A stretch of DNA of 64,000 bases from an uncultured SAR92 cluster bacterium (lineage in GTDB: Bacteria > Pseudomonadota > Gammaproteobacteria > Pseudomonadales > Porticoccaceae): the NCBI GenBank assembly GCA_902527245.1, contig CABZOI010000005.1, positions 62,001 to 126,000 of the forward strand. Direction: 5' to 3'. This document shows positions 8,855 to 19,327 of this stretch, piece by piece. Every line of letters begins with the position of its first letter. Within the stretch, counting starts at the first letter, position 1. A program made the translations under genes and the position numbers. The notes below the pieces were generated by a model. That model saw nothing but the letters and a program-made list of their open reading frames with translations. It made no database searches and was not told the origin of the DNA.

Positions 8855-9790
8855 CTATAGGATAAATCTGTCACCTCTTCTCGCAATGTTAAAACCCTTG
8901 TTTTTCACAAATTTACTTTCCTCGCTGTCAACATTAAGCAAGGGATTTGTATGGTTCATATGAATAAACCAAACTTTACCTCTCTCTCGATAAGGTAGCT
9001 TTGAAAGCAGTGACATCGATTCAGTGACGAAGGGGTGAGGAATTTTGGACATATCTCTGCCAGGTAATTCTCCATCTTTATAAAATGTCGCGTCAATGAG
9101 AACATAATTTGACTCTTTTACTACTTCAATCAAACTTTGATCCCATTCAGACCATTTGTTTATGTCTGGAATAAATATCGCCTTTCTATTCGGGCCTCTT
9201 ATTGAAAATCCTACGGTTTCTGAAAATTCGTCACGATGGGGCACTAAAAAAGGTGTAATAGCAACATTTGATAGCTCTATCGACTTATTTACTCTTAACT
9301 GTTTAATTTCGACATTTCTAAGTTTTACCAGTTGACTCCAAGGCCCATTACTTCTTATGAAGTTCTCCATTTCAGGCATTAAATACAAAGGGATCCGTTT
9401 TGAACCCATGACCTCTCGGCCAAAAAAAATTAAGCCCGAATAATGACCAATATGAGCATGAGTAATAAAAACTCCATCTAATGAAAATTGGCTCGAAGGC
9501 GCCTCTTTTTCAAGAATAATCATTTGCTCTGGCAAATTTGGAGTTGCCTCAAATAAATATTTCTTGCCAACTGGGTCTATTAATGCCAACGAAGTTGGGA
9601 AAACTCTCTGATTTGTTTTCCATTCAGAAACACATTTTAAAGAGAAACATCCTGCTTGTGGTGCTCCACCGTCTTGTCCGACTCCGAGTACAAAAAGGTA
9701 TGGCGACTTAGATTCCACACTTAGAGGAAAAATTAAAATACTTGTAAATAGTAAAATAAATATTGTCGTTTTTTGTTTCGTCGCACACAT
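8855..9790 (-). CDS. Exported PqqB-like metallo-beta-lactamase fold protein
   Basis: 311 residues with an N-terminal signal sequence (hydrophobic IFILLFTSILIFPLSVES, cleavage probably near residue 28). The mature start LGVGQDGGAPQAGC resembles PqqB-type MBL proteins, and THAHIGHYSGL is a degenerate HxHxDH (Gly for the Asp). Later GHY, PHRDE and HMNHTNP histidines could complete a metal site. PqqB proper is cytosolic and has pqqC/D/E partners, none of which lie here, so a periplasmic hydrolase unrelated to PQQ synthesis is more likely. Follows the fatty acid hydroxylase-like gene by 9 bases. Confidence 0.75.
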   Translation of the reverse strand: MCATKQKTTIFILLFTSILIFPLSVESKSPYLFVLGVGQDGGAPQAGCFSLKCVSEWKTNQRVFPTSLALIDPVGKKYLFEATPNLPEQMIILEKEAPSSQFSLDGVFITHAHIGHYSGLIFFGREVMGSKRIPLYLMPEMENFIRSNGPWSQLVKLRNVEIKQLRVNKSIELSNVAITPFLVPHRDEFSETVGFSIRGPNRKAIFIPDINKWSEWDQSLIEVVKESNYVLIDATFYKDGELPGRDMSKIPHPFVTESMSLLSKLPYRERGKVWFIHMNHTNPLLNVDSEESKFVKNKGFNIARRGDRFIL

Positions 9791-9799
9791 ATCAGGTTT

Positions 9800-10690
9800 T
9801 CAACCAGATAATAAAGTCGCAGCATTTCTAGATTCTTTGCTGTCGATACTGCTTGACTTAATTTTGGAATATGGGGGTCCAACTATGATTTTTATAATTT
9901 GATTCCAAGATTTAGCCCTACGAATTTCCTCAAGTATCTCTCGCCATGTATGAAAGGTTATTTGAATCGGGTTATTGGTGCACAAATCCTCAGTTAAACC
10001 ATAAATAACCTTATCCTCCTCCTTTTGGTAAGTCCCAAAAAAACGATCCCAAATAATCAAGAAATTTCCATAATTCTTATCAATGTATTGAGTATTTTTC
10101 CCATGATGCACTCGATGATTTGATGGAGTATTAAAAATACCATCGATCCATCCTAATTTACCAATAATCTGGGTATGTCCTATCACACCCCAAAATGTTG
10201 AAATCACTCCCGCAACTGCCGTAACAGCTGGATCGAACCCAAAAAGCGGAAGACTTATGAAAAAAGGTACCTTTGATATCGGACCAAACCATGCTTGACG
10301 GAATGAAACGGAAAAGTTCATCTCAGTGCTTGAATGATGATTCATGTGAATTGCCCACAATATACGCACTCGATGAGATAATCGGTGATACCAATAAAAA
10401 ACAAAATCAATCGCAATAAAAGTTGTTATCCAAAGAAAAAAAATAGGAATTTGATTCGCAAAGTTGAAAAGCCTGAATTCGTATAAGTTAAAATATAAAA
10501 ATAGAACCGATCCTTGAATTAACAAGGCGACAAATACATTTCCAAGAAGCAGACCCATGGTTCCTAGGAAATCTGATAAGTCATATACGCGGATATTTTT
10601 AAATGCTGAGAAGATAGCCTCAAAACATATAAAAAATAAAACTAAAGGAATTGCTACTTGGTATATGCCTGAATAATCAACTATTTCCAA
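9800..10690 (-). CDS. Sterol desaturase/fatty acid hydroxylase family membrane protein
   Basis: Integral membrane di-iron oxygenase family. About four hydrophobic segments lie before the histidine clusters HRLSH, HMNHH and HRVHH (residues 108-112, 121-125 and 198-202 counted from an upstream TTG at 10708); they are the metal ligands of the superfamily. I prefer TTG at 10690 because GGAG lies 7 bases ahead of it. It begins a few bases after pgk, so it may share that operon. Substrate (lipid hydroxylation or desaturation, carotenoid, or alkylglycerol cleavage) cannot be told. Confidence 0.85.
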   Translation of the reverse strand: MEIVDYSGIYQVAIPLVLFFICFEAIFSAFKNIRVYDLSDFLGTMGLLLGNVFVALLIQGSVLFLYFNLYEFRLFNFANQIPIFFLWITTFIAIDFVFYWYHRLSHRVRILWAIHMNHHSSTEMNFSVSFRQAWFGPISKVPFFISLPLFGFDPAVTAVAGVISTFWGVIGHTQIIGKLGWIDGIFNTPSNHRVHHGKNTQYIDKNYGNFLIIWDRFFGTYQKEEDKVIYGLTEDLCTNNPIQITFHTWREILEEIRRAKSWNQIIKIIVGPPYSKIKSSSIDSKESRNAATLLSG

Positions 10691-10713
10691 AGTATTTCTC
10701 CAAATCAAAATTC

Positions 10714-11877
10714 TTAATGGTGATTTTCTGGATGAATTTTAAGTGCAGGCAAACTGCCACTTTCTAAAAATTTTAAAAATGCACCACCGCCAGTGGAAAT
10801 ATATGATATGTCTCGCGCAATATTGTATTTTTCAATTGCAGCGATTGTATCGCCACCACCTGCGGCGGAAAAAGCTTTACTTTCAGCAACTGCTAGGGAA
10901 ACATTTTTGGTGCCTTTACTAAATTGTTCGATTTCAAATACACCCAACGGTCCATTCCAAATAATTGTTTTAGAATTTTTTAGTATTTTTGAGATTTTTT
11001 CTAAAGTCGCAGGACCTAGATCCAATATCATCTCGTGTGAATGAATATTATCTACCATTTTAATGCTACCTACACTTGTGTCTAACAAGTCATTAGCTAC
11101 CACTACATCCATTGGGACAACAACCTCAACTAATTCCATAATTTTTTTCGCTCTTTTTACGAGCTTCTCTTCATATAATGATTTACCAATCTTTTTGTTT
11201 GCAGCGACAAGAAATGTATTCGCTATACCGCCGCCAACAATTAAATAATCTACCCTTTGTGATAAATTCTCGAGAACCCCCAATTTAGAGGAAACTTTCG
11301 ATCCACCAACGATTGCTGAAACAGGTCTTTCAGGATTATCAAAACACTTATTCAAGCTTTCTATTTCTTTTTGAAGGAGAGGTCCAATGCACGCTTTACT
11401 TGCGTATTTTGCAACTCCTTGAGTTGAAGCTTGCTCTCTATGGGCTGTCGCAAACGCATCCATGACAAAAATATCACATAAGGATGCATACTTTTTTGAA
11501 AGCTTCTCACAATTTGATTTTTCTCCCTGATTGAATCTTACATTCTCAAGAAGAATTAGCTTTCCTACCATATCTGAAACTTCTGAAAAACTAGAACATA
11601 CTGAAACTGTTAAATCTAATTTTTCTCCTAAATATTTCGCTATTGGCTCTAAAGAATATCTTTTTTCAAATTTGCCCTCCTGAGGTCGACCTAAGTGGGA
11701 CATCACAATCACTTTCTTTGCTATCGACAAAGCTTTTTTTAAAGTAGGCAATGCTTTATTTATTCTTATGAAACTAGTAATCATGCCGCTTTCAAGCGGA
11801 ACGTTTAAATCCAAACGAATGAGGACTCGTTGGTTACGCATATTTACTTGATCCATCGTCAGCATTTGTTTTGCCAA
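10714..11877 (-). CDS. pgk: Phosphoglycerate kinase
   Basis: Glycolytic and gluconeogenic enzyme transferring phosphate between 1,3-bisphosphoglycerate and ADP. 387 residues as in E. coli. Conserved RVLIRLDLNVPLESG, SHLGRPQEG, ENVRFNQGEKSN, VGGSKVSSKLGVL and the C-terminal GGGDTIAAIEK and STGGGAFLKFLESGSLPAL. Its start overlaps the end of epd by 19 bases, a sign of translational coupling; an internal ATG at 11865 fits family N-termini equally well. Confidence 0.97.
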   Translation of the reverse strand: MAKQMLTMDQVNMRNQRVLIRLDLNVPLESGMITSFIRINKALPTLKKALSIAKKVIVMSHLGRPQEGKFEKRYSLEPIAKYLGEKLDLTVSVCSSFSEVSDMVGKLILLENVRFNQGEKSNCEKLSKKYASLCDIFVMDAFATAHREQASTQGVAKYASKACIGPLLQKEIESLNKCFDNPERPVSAIVGGSKVSSKLGVLENLSQRVDYLIVGGGIANTFLVAANKKIGKSLYEEKLVKRAKKIMELVEVVVPMDVVVANDLLDTSVGSIKMVDNIHSHEMILDLGPATLEKISKILKNSKTIIWNGPLGVFEIEQFSKGTKNVSLAVAESKAFSAAGGGDTIAAIEKYNIARDISYISTGGGAFLKFLESGSLPALKIHPENHH

Positions 11878-12872
11878 CAGTCAATAATATCAAGCAAACG
11901 ATTTGCATATCCCCACTCATTATCAAACCAGATAAGAATTTTAATAAGCCTCTTCCCACTTACTCTAGTCTGACAGGAATCAACTATGCCACTCCTTGGA
12001 TCGTGCACAAAATCACAAGATGCTAAAGGCTCATCCGTGTAACCCAGAATACCATGATAACCCTCTAGAGATGCAGATAAAAGTATTGAATTAACGTGTT
12101 CAACGGTTGTATCTGTTGAGGTTAAAACTGACAAGTCAATTGCAGAAACATTTATTGTGGGCACTCTCATAGCCTGAGCTTGAAACTTACCTTTCAAATT
12201 AGGCATCACCCGGTCGATACCCAGTGCCAGATCAGTATCAACAGGAATAACCGAATGCATCGCTGCTCTTGTCTTTCTTAAGTCAGTATGGTGGTATGCA
12301 TCAATCACAGGTTGGTCATTCATAGCAGAGTGTATGGTTGTAATTACGCCACTCTCTATACCTAGCTGATCATTGATTATTTTAATCACAGGAACCACGC
12401 AATTTGTTGTGCATGAAGCACCAGAAATGATCTCATCCGAGCTATCTAAAAGGTCTTGGTTGACGCCAAAAACAATTGTTTTATCAACATTTTTATCTGC
12501 TGGTTGAGAAAACAAAACTTTTTTAGCTCCTGATATGAGGTGACTCTCTGCTTGCTTTCGTTTTGAATAGGAACCACTGGACTCGATGACTACATCTATA
12601 TTTTGATCTGCCCATGGGAGATTATCGAGGCTTTTATGATGAAAAACCTTAATGTTAGAACCATTTATTGATAAAGAGTTATTAAAAACTTCTATTGAAC
12701 CATTGAATTTACCATGGGTTGAATCATAACGAGTTAGATGACCCATAGTTTGTATTGATGCGATCTCATTGACGGCAGCAATATTAAAATTATGCTTAGA
12801 TTCATTTTCAAAAAAAGCACGGAGTAATGACCTACCAATTCGGCCAAAGCCATTTATAGCGACCCTAAGCAC
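11859..12872 (-). CDS. epd: Erythrose-4-phosphate dehydrogenase (Epd-type GAPDH)
   Basis: NAD-dependent dehydrogenase of the GAPDH superfamily, 337 residues. Catalytic Cys154 (SGASCTTNC) and His181 (TTIHSAM) are present. Three regions match Epd rather than GapA: AVNEIAS at residues 33-39, HSAMNDQPVIDAYHHTDLRKTRAA, and RVPTINVSAIDLSV. In E. coli Epd oxidises erythrose-4-phosphate towards vitamin B6. GTG start directly against the tkt stop. The tkt-epd-pgk order resembles that of Pseudomonas. It might also act as the glycolytic GAPDH here. Confidence 0.85.
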   Translation of the reverse strand: MLRVAINGFGRIGRSLLRAFFENESKHNFNIAAVNEIASIQTMGHLTRYDSTHGKFNGSIEVFNNSLSINGSNIKVFHHKSLDNLPWADQNIDVVIESSGSYSKRKQAESHLISGAKKVLFSQPADKNVDKTIVFGVNQDLLDSSDEIISGASCTTNCVVPVIKIINDQLGIESGVITTIHSAMNDQPVIDAYHHTDLRKTRAAMHSVIPVDTDLALGIDRVMPNLKGKFQAQAMRVPTINVSAIDLSVLTSTDTTVEHVNSILLSASLEGYHGILGYTDEPLASCDFVHDPRSGIVDSCQTRVSGKRLIKILIWFDNEWGYANRLLDIIDCWQNKC

Positions 12873-14867
12873 TTAAGAGAGCATCTCTTTGGCAGTAGAA
12901 ACAAGGTTTTCTTTGGTAAAACCAAATTCACACATCAGCTGATTGCCAGGCGCTGACTCTCCGAAACGATCCATCCCAATTATACGACCTGAAAGACCAA
13001 CAAATTTATACCAATAATCTTTATGAAGAGCCTCCACCGCAATTCTATTTGTTATCTCGGGAGGTAAGACAGTGTTTTGATATTCTTGACTCTGTTCGCT
13101 AAAAATTTCTGCACAAGGCATAGAGACAACTCGTACCCTAACACCCTCTGATTCCAAGTGCTCTGCGGCTTGCATTGCTAATCCCACCTCAGATCCAGTT
13201 GCTATGAACAAAAGCTCAGGTTTAGGGCAGTCATACAAAATATACCCTCCTTTTTCTATTGCACTCACTTGCTCACTTGTCCGATTTACAGGTTCTAAAC
13301 TTTGCCGACTAAAAACCAGCGCAGTAGGTCCGTTATCTCTCTGGATCGCGTGTTTCCATGCGACAGCAGATTCAACAGTATCGCAAGGTCGCCATGAATT
13401 TAAGTTCGGTGTAACTCGAAGTGCAGTCATTTGCTCTACAGGCTGATGAGTGGGACCATCCTCCCCTAAACCAATAGAGTCATGAGTATATATAAAGATA
13501 CTTCTGTTCTTCATTAGAGCCGCCATCCTTACTGCATTTCTAGCGTATTCCATAAACATTAAAAAAGTTGCGCCATAATTAATAAATCCCCCATGGAGCG
13601 AAATTCCGTTCATGATAGCTGACATACCAAACTCTCTAACGCCATAAAAAATGTAGTTACCTGAAGCATCATTTGAGTCTATTGGTTTTGAACCATTCCA
13701 GATTGTAAGGTTAGAACCCGCAAGGTCTGCGGAGCCTCCAAGCAGCTCAGGTAATAATGGACCAAAGGCATTTAAACAATTCTGTGACGCTTTTCGAGAT
13801 GCTATTTTTTCCGCCTTCTCTTGGCACTGAATAATGTAATCATTAGAGAGTTGATCAAAGTGCTCTGGCAATCTTCCCTCCATTCTCCGCTTTAATTCAG
13901 CAGCTAATTCTGGATAGTGATCTGAATATGAAGAAAATAATAGATCCCATTCATCATTTTTCTTTTTCCCAGAAACTTTTGCATCCCATTTGTCGTAAAT
14001 TCCCTGTGGAATAATAAATGGATCATATTCCCAACCTAAAGCCTTACGAGTTAATTCTACCTCCTCCACTCCGAGTGCTGCACCATGGCAATCTTCCTTT
14101 CCCTGCTTATTTGGAGAACCAAAGCCTATGATTGTTTTGCAACAAATTAGCGTTGGTTTATTTTCTTGCTTCTGGGCATCAATTATCGCTTGGGAAATTT
14201 CCTCACTATTGTGACCATCAATAGTATCAAGTACATGCCATCCATAAGACTCAAAGCGCTTTTTCGTATCATCACTAAACCAAGCATCTACCTCACCGTC
14301 TATGGAAATTCCATTGTCATCATAAAAGACTATTAACTTTCCCAAACCGAGTGTTCCAGCTAAAGAGCAAACCTCGTGAGAGATTCCCTCCATCAAGCAA
14401 CCATCGCCTATGAAGACATAGGTGAAATGGTCAATAACCTGATGATCTTTTTTGTTGAACTGATCTGCTAAAACTTTCTCAGCAATAGCCATACCAACCG
14501 CATTAGCCAAACCTTGACCCAGAGGCCCTGTCGTAGTCTCAACACCCGGCGCATATCCAAACTCAGGATGACCTGGCGTTTTTGAGTGAAGCTGACGAAA
14601 ATTTTTTATCTCATCTAAGGATAAGTCATATCCAGATAGATGAAGCAGCGAATAAAGAAGCATTGATCCGTGGCCGTTGGATAAAACAAATCGATCTCTA
14701 TTTATCCAACTAGGATCATTCGGATTATGAGATAAAAAATCATTCCAAAGAACTTCAGCTATGTCGGCCATTCCCATTGGAGCTCCAGGATGGCCGCTAT
14801 TGGCACGTTGAACGGCATCCATGCTTAATGCTCTTATCGCATTAGCAAGTTTTTTCTTAAATTTCAT
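12873..14867 (-). CDS. tkt: Transketolase
   Basis: Thiamine-diphosphate enzyme moving two-carbon units in the pentose phosphate pathway. I place the start at 14867 ([20 protein letters not shown]), giving 664 residues against 663 in E. coli TktA; the frame is open further upstream, but that extension is not family-like and would cross the divergent sahR-like promoter. Conserved [28 protein letters not shown], the ThDP motif [12 protein letters not shown] and [19 protein letters not shown]. First gene of tkt-epd-pgk. Confidence 0.96.
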   Translation of the reverse strand: MKFKKKLANAIRALSMDAVQRANSGHPGAPMGMADIAEVLWNDFLSHNPNDPSWINRDRFVLSNGHGSMLLYSLLHLSGYDLSLDEIKNFRQLHSKTPGHPEFGYAPGVETTTGPLGQGLANAVGMAIAEKVLADQFNKKDHQVIDHFTYVFIGDGCLMEGISHEVCSLAGTLGLGKLIVFYDDNGISIDGEVDAWFSDDTKKRFESYGWHVLDTIDGHNSEEISQAIIDAQKQENKPTLICCKTIIGFGSPNKQGKEDCHGAALGVEEVELTRKALGWEYDPFIIPQGIYDKWDAKVSGKKKNDEWDLLFSSYSDHYPELAAELKRRMEGRLPEHFDQLSNDYIIQCQEKAEKIASRKASQNCLNAFGPLLPELLGGSADLAGSNLTIWNGSKPIDSNDASGNYIFYGVREFGMSAIMNGISLHGGFINYGATFLMFMEYARNAVRMAALMKNRSIFIYTHDSIGLGEDGPTHQPVEQMTALRVTPNLNSWRPCDTVESAVAWKHAIQRDNGPTALVFSRQSLEPVNRTSEQVSAIEKGGYILYDCPKPELLFIATGSEVGLAMQAAEHLESEGVRVRVVSMPCAEIFSEQSQEYQNTVLPPEITNRIAVEALHKDYWYKFVGLSGRIIGMDRFGESAPGNQLMCEFGFTKENLVSTAKEMLS

Positions 14868-14935
14868 AATCGATACCAAAAAAATGTAGACAGATATTTT
14901 ATCTTTGACCCGAATTAAACACCAGCAACCATATG

Positions 14936-14957
14936 TATATAAAATTTTGTTTATATA
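14936..14957. promoter_or_regulatory. Candidate SahR-type operator
   Basis: Perfect inverted repeat TATATAAA - 6 bases - TTTATATA (14936-14943 and 14950-14957) in the tkt/regulator divergent region, overlapping the -35 of the regulator promoter. ArsR-family dimers bind such sites, so autoregulation is inferred. AT-richness raises the chance background. Confidence 0.45.
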
Positions 14958-14975
14958 AGTACATTTTGATATAAT
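14947..14975 (+). promoter_or_regulatory. Promoter of the regulator-metK-ahcY operon
   Basis: TTGTTT (14947-14952), exactly 17 bases, then a perfect TATAAT (14970-14975). The expected transcription start lies at about 14982, which is the A of the regulator's ATG, and no Shine-Dalgarno is present. The first mRNA is therefore probably leaderless. Confidence 0.6.
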
Positions 14976-14981
14976 CAAAAA

Positions 14982-15971
14982 ATGGCACAAGCAAATGTTA
15001 AATATACGACTTCATCGAAAGATATATCGGTTCTTAACCCGCTATGCAAAGCATTAGGAGATCCTTTGCGAATTGAGATACTAAAAGTTCTTCAAAAAGA
15101 TGCATTCGGAGTGCTCGAACTCTGCTCAATTTTCAATGTAGGACAGCCTGCGATGAGTCACCATTTAAAAGTATTGTCAAAGAACTCATTAGTTTCTACC
15201 AGAAGAGATGGGACTAATATTTTCTATCAAAGAAATAACGTTCAACCAATGAGAAACCTACAAAACTTTCATTGTGAAATTTTTAAAACAATAAACAAAT
15301 TTAAATTAGAAAGCGGCACGAAAAGAAACATCCAGAAAATAAAAAAAATGCGAGAGAATGCATCAATTAAATTTTTCAACAATAATGCGACGCTCTTCAA
15401 AGAAAATCAGGATTTAATCTCTAGTTGGTCTAATTATGGCGACGCCATTATAAGCCTTTTACAAAGATATCAAATCTCTGGAGCTTTAGCTTTCGATATT
15501 GGCACAGGCTTGGGTGCGTTTCTCCCAGAAATGTGCTCACTTTTTAAGAGCGTTATCGCTATAGATAATGCGAATAAAATTATAAAAGAATGTAAAAATA
15601 GAATGGCGGAGTACAACCTAACAAATGTTGCTTTTCGCGAAGGTGACACTAACAATCTAAAAGAATACCGAGGCCAAATCGATTTTATCGCACTTAATAT
15701 GATTCTCCATCATAATCCTGATCCTCTAAAAATCATAAAGGACTGTGCAACCGCTCTATCCTCAAATGGATATCTCTTGATAACAGAACTGTGTTCACAC
15801 GAACAAGAGTGGGCAAAAAAATCATGTGGAGATTTTTGGTTAGGATTTGAACCGGACACCATCAAAGTGTGGGCTGAGAGCATGCAAATGGAAAAAATCG
15901 AAAGCGTTTTTATTAATCAACGAAATGGATTTAAAACGCAAATACATATTTTCAAAAAATATAAGGATTAA
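14982..15971 (+). CDS. sahR: ArsR-family regulator fused to SAM-dependent methyltransferase domain (SahR-like)
   Basis: 329 residues in two parts. Residues about 15-90 form an ArsR winged helix ([17 protein letters not shown], then [29 protein letters not shown]). Residues about 125-325 form a class I methyltransferase fold with motif I DIGTGLG at 172-178. This architecture matches SahR, the S-adenosylhomocysteine-responsive regulator of methionine-cycle genes. It sits 2 bases before metK and upstream of ahcY. The methyltransferase part probably senses SAH, although catalysis cannot be excluded. A Pseudomonas homologue lies at the same tkt/metK locus. Confidence 0.8.
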   Translation: MAQANVKYTTSSKDISVLNPLCKALGDPLRIEILKVLQKDAFGVLELCSIFNVGQPAMSHHLKVLSKNSLVSTRRDGTNIFYQRNNVQPMRNLQNFHCEIFKTINKFKLESGTKRNIQKIKKMRENASIKFFNNNATLFKENQDLISSWSNYGDAIISLLQRYQISGALAFDIGTGLGAFLPEMCSLFKSVIAIDNANKIIKECKNRMAEYNLTNVAFREGDTNNLKEYRGQIDFIALNMILHHNPDPLKIIKDCATALSSNGYLLITELCSHEQEWAKKSCGDFWLGFEPDTIKVWAESMQMEKIESVFINQRNGFKTQIHIFKKYKD

Positions 15972-15973
15972 TT

Positions 15974-17128
15974 ATGCAAAACTATAATTTATTTACCTCT
16001 GAGTCGGTTTCTGAGGGCCATCCAGACAAAATGGCAGATCAAATATCAGATGCAGTTTTAGATAGTATTTTAAAAGATGATCCCGAATCGAGAGTTGCTG
16101 TTGAAACAATGGTAAAGACTGGAATGGCGATAATAGCTGGCGAAGTTCGCACAAATACTTATGTTGATCTTGAAGATGTGGTTAGGAAAGTAATTACCGA
16201 TATTGGGTACGATAACTCTGATGTTGGCTTTGATGGAAACAATTGCGCTGTATTAAATGCAATTGGAAAACAATCTGGTGATATTGCTATGGGAGTGGAT
16301 GCCTCAGAAACAAAGGACGTTGGAGCAGGTGATCAAGGCTTGATGTTTGGCTATGCAACTGACGAGAGCGATGCGCTTATGCCAGCTCCAATTCATTTCT
16401 CTCATCTTTTAGTAAAGAAACAGGCCGATGTAAGGAAAAATAATACACTTCCTTGGCTACGGCCGGATGCGAAGAGTCAACTCACGTTCAAATATGAAAA
16501 TGGTAAACCCGTATCAATAGATGCTGTTGTTTTGTCAACGCAACATTCTCCAAATGTTTCATTAAGTGACCTTAAAGACGGTGTTATAGAGGAAATAATT
16601 AAGCCAGTTTTACCTGAACAATGGATACATAAAGATACGAAATTTCATATTAATCCAACCGGTCAATTTATTATAGGAGGTCCTGTAGGAGACTGTGGCC
16701 TGACGGGAAGAAAAATAATTGTTGACACATACGGGGGCATGGCACGACACGGAGGTGGAGCTTTTTCCGGCAAAGATCCAACAAAAGTTGATCGTTCTGC
16801 AGCCTATGCAGGTCGATATGTAGCTAAAAATATTGTTGCATCGGGATTAGCTGAAAAGTGTGAAATTCAAATATCGTATGCAATAGGAGTCTCAGAGCCT
16901 ACATCCATAAGCATTGATACATACAATACTGGCAAGCTTAAAGATAGCGTCATTGCAAACATTGTTAAGGAAGAATTTGATCTGCGTCCCAGAGGATTAA
17001 TCGAAATGCTAGATTTAAAAAGACCGATCTACCAGAAGACTGCGGCATATGGTCATTTTGGGAGAGACGATATCGATCTTCCCTGGGAAAAAACTGACAA
17101 ATTAGATGTACTAAAAAAATATTTATAA
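15974..17128 (+). CDS. metK: S-adenosylmethionine synthetase
   Basis: Makes SAM from methionine and ATP. 384 residues as in E. coli. Signature blocks: [20 protein letters not shown] at the N-terminus, [25 protein letters not shown] and [19 protein letters not shown]. Starts 2 bases after the regulator stop with AAGGA upstream. Operon with the SahR-like gene and ahcY. Confidence 0.98.
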   Translation: MQNYNLFTSESVSEGHPDKMADQISDAVLDSILKDDPESRVAVETMVKTGMAIIAGEVRTNTYVDLEDVVRKVITDIGYDNSDVGFDGNNCAVLNAIGKQSGDIAMGVDASETKDVGAGDQGLMFGYATDESDALMPAPIHFSHLLVKKQADVRKNNTLPWLRPDAKSQLTFKYENGKPVSIDAVVLSTQHSPNVSLSDLKDGVIEEIIKPVLPEQWIHKDTKFHINPTGQFIIGGPVGDCGLTGRKIIVDTYGGMARHGGGAFSGKDPTKVDRSAAYAGRYVAKNIVASGLAEKCEIQISYAIGVSEPTSISIDTYNTGKLKDSVIANIVKEEFDLRPRGLIEMLDLKRPIYQKTAAYGHFGRDDIDLPWEKTDKLDVLKKYL

Positions 17129-17152
17129 AACCAATTAAAAAGGACTAAAATA

Positions 17153-18541
17153 ATGAATTCAACTGCAGAGAATTTAAATCAAAACTTCAATGATTTTAAA
17201 GTAGCAGACATTACTCTAGCTGATTGGGGTCGAAAAGAAATAGCGATCGCAGAATCAGAAATGCCTGCATTGATGAGTTTAAGATCCAAATATCACGATG
17301 AACAGCCTTTAGCGGGAGCAAAAATTCTTGGATGTATTCACATGACTATCCAAACAGCTGTTCTAATTGAAACATTAAAGAGTCTAGGAGCTGAAGTTAG
17401 GTGGACTTCATGTAACATATTTTCTACTCAAGATCATGCAGCAGCCGCTATAGCAGCAGGAGGAACTCCTGTATTTGCTTGGAAGGGTGAAACCGAAGAA
17501 GAGTACGATTGGTGTCTTGAACAACAAGTACTGAAAGACGGAAAACCTTGGGATGCGAATATGGTGCTCGATGATGGAGGAGATCTTACTTCGTTACTTC
17601 ATAAGAAATTTCCACAAGTTTTAGACAACATTCATGGCATTACTGAGGAAACGACTACTGGTGTTCACCGATTATATGAAATGTTGGAAAATGGCGAGCT
17701 TAAAGTCCCTGCAATAAACGTAAATGACTCAGTAACGAAGTCAAAATGTGATAACAAGTATGGATGTAGGCACAGCTTAAATGATGCCATAAAGAGGGCT
17801 ACCGATCACCTATTGTCGGGGAAAAAAGCAGTTGTTGTAGGGTATGGTGATGTCGGCAAGGGATCTGCCCAATCTCTTCGGCAAGAAGGGATGATTGTAA
17901 AAGTTACTGAAGTGGATCCAATATGTGCAATGCAAGCGTGTCTTGATGGGTTTGAAGTTGTTTCAACCTACCTTAACGGGCATCCCTCCAATGGAGTAGA
18001 CACGACACTACTAGAGAACACAGATCTTTTAGTAACTAGCACAGGTAATTTTAATGTTTGTGGTAAAGACATACTCAGTAATTTAAAAAGTGGCTGTGTT
18101 GTTGCAAACATAGGACATTTCGATAATGAAATCGATACTGCATACATGAGAAGTAATTGGTCATGGGAGGAAATTAAGCCGCAAGTTCATAAAATTTATA
18201 GAAGCGAAAATTCAGACGATCACTTGCTTTTACTAGCTGAAGGGCGATTAGTAAATTTAGGAAATGCAACTGGACATCCGAGTCGAATAATGGACGGCTC
18301 GTTTGCTAATCAAGTTTTAGCACAAATGGAGCTTTTTAAACGCAAATTTGCCGACAAAACCACAGAAGAGAAAATCAAAAATTTGCGTGTTGAAGTGTTA
18401 CCTAAAAATCTTGATGAGGAAGTTGCTAGTTACATGGTGGCTGGGTTTGGAGGTACTATTACAAGACTTACTGAAGAGCAAGCTGACTATATAGGTGTAT
18501 CACTAAATGGTCCATTCAAAAGTGACAACTATAAGTATTAA
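17153..18541 (+). CDS. ahcY: S-adenosylhomocysteinase
   Basis: Hydrolyses S-adenosylhomocysteine to adenosine and homocysteine, closing the methyl cycle without the Pfs/LuxS route. 462 residues, typical of the bacterial long form. Contains [17 protein letters not shown], the substrate segment [26 protein letters not shown], the NAD loop [11 protein letters not shown] and the C-terminal KSDNYKY ending expected of the family. Ribosome site AAAGGA, 24 bases after metK. Confidence 0.97.
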   Translation: MNSTAENLNQNFNDFKVADITLADWGRKEIAIAESEMPALMSLRSKYHDEQPLAGAKILGCIHMTIQTAVLIETLKSLGAEVRWTSCNIFSTQDHAAAAIAAGGTPVFAWKGETEEEYDWCLEQQVLKDGKPWDANMVLDDGGDLTSLLHKKFPQVLDNIHGITEETTTGVHRLYEMLENGELKVPAINVNDSVTKSKCDNKYGCRHSLNDAIKRATDHLLSGKKAVVVGYGDVGKGSAQSLRQEGMIVKVTEVDPICAMQACLDGFEVVSTYLNGHPSNGVDTTLLENTDLLVTSTGNFNVCGKDILSNLKSGCVVANIGHFDNEIDTAYMRSNWSWEEIKPQVHKIYRSENSDDHLLLLAEGRLVNLGNATGHPSRIMDGSFANQVLAQMELFKRKFADKTTEEKIKNLRVEVLPKNLDEEVASYMVAGFGGTITRLTEEQADYIGVSLNGPFKSDNYKY

Positions 18542-18595
18542 ACCGTGTTACTCCAAGAGTTTAGAAAAGTGCTCTAATGCGTTTGAGGAATCCAC

Positions 18596-19327
18596 ATGAG
18601 GGTTCCTCGAATTTTTATCTTTGATATCATTGATTCGAATGACGAATACATATTAGATCGTGATCAGTCTCATTATCTAAAAAATGTGCTAAGACTCAAA
18701 ACGAGTATGAAAGTGCGCTTATTTAATGGATCTGGTTATGAATATCTCGGAATCATCAATAAAATTAGTAAAAACAGCGTAAATGTAGCTGTTTTATCTA
18801 AAGAGAGAAAACATAACGAATCGCCACTAAAAGTAAATTTAATAATCGCAATTTCAAGAGCCAGCAAGTTCGATTACTTAATACAAAAACTAACAGAACT
18901 TGGGGTTTCCTCAATCACACCTATCCAATCAGAACGGTCAGAAATAAAAATTAGGTCAAAAGATCAAAGCAAAAAAATTGAGCACTGGGGAAAAATAGCC
19001 ATTAGTGCTTGTCAACAGTGCGATAGAGATGGACCACCTAAAATCCATTGGATTGGAAACTTTTCTAGCACTGTCACTACAAGATCAGAGAATGCGAAAT
19101 TTATGTTGGAGCCTTCAGCCAAGTACACTTTATCCGCAATTACTAAAGAGCCGAAAGAAATTTGTATTTTATCAGGTCCCGAAGGTGGGTTCTCGCCAAA
19201 AGAGCGTCTTCTGGCCGACGAGCACGGATTCAAACCACTGTCTCTAGGACCAAGAATTTTACGTACAGAAACAGCACCAATTGTTGCATTGAGTATCGCT
19301 CAGTCAAAATGGGGAGATTGCAAATAA
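18596..19327 (+). CDS. rsmE: 16S rRNA m3U1498 methyltransferase
   Basis: SPOUT-family methyltransferase that methylates U1498 in 16S rRNA. 243 residues, as in E. coli RsmE. The N-terminal PUA-like part has RDQSHYLKNVLRLK; the C-terminal knot has ILSGPEGGFSPKE and LGPRILRTETAPIVAL, the SAM-binding signature. It follows ahcY by 54 bases, so the SAM supply operon may extend into a SAM user, although this pairing may be positional only. Confidence 0.95.
   Translation: MRVPRIFIFDIIDSNDEYILDRDQSHYLKNVLRLKTSMKVRLFNGSGYEYLGIINKISKNSVNVAVLSKERKHNESPLKVNLIIAISRASKFDYLIQKLTELGVSSITPIQSERSEIKIRSKDQSKKIEHWGKIAISACQQCDRDGPPKIHWIGNFSSTVTTRSENAKFMLEPSAKYTLSAITKEPKEICILSGPEGGFSPKERLLADEHGFKPLSLGPRILRTETAPIVALSIAQSKWGDCK

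Noticed and set aside
14868-14990. N-terminal extension of transketolase back to 14990
   Set aside because: The extra residues do not look like the family; starting at 14867 gives the standard length and leaves room for the divergent regulator promoter.
17129-17152. SAM or SAH riboswitch near metK/ahcY
   Set aside because: Only 24 bases separate the genes and the operon leader is probably absent; no room for a riboswitch.
19162-19308. Upstream start of the serine protease frame inside rsmE
   Set aside because: The added 49 residues are basic, lie within rsmE in another frame and would precede the signal peptide.
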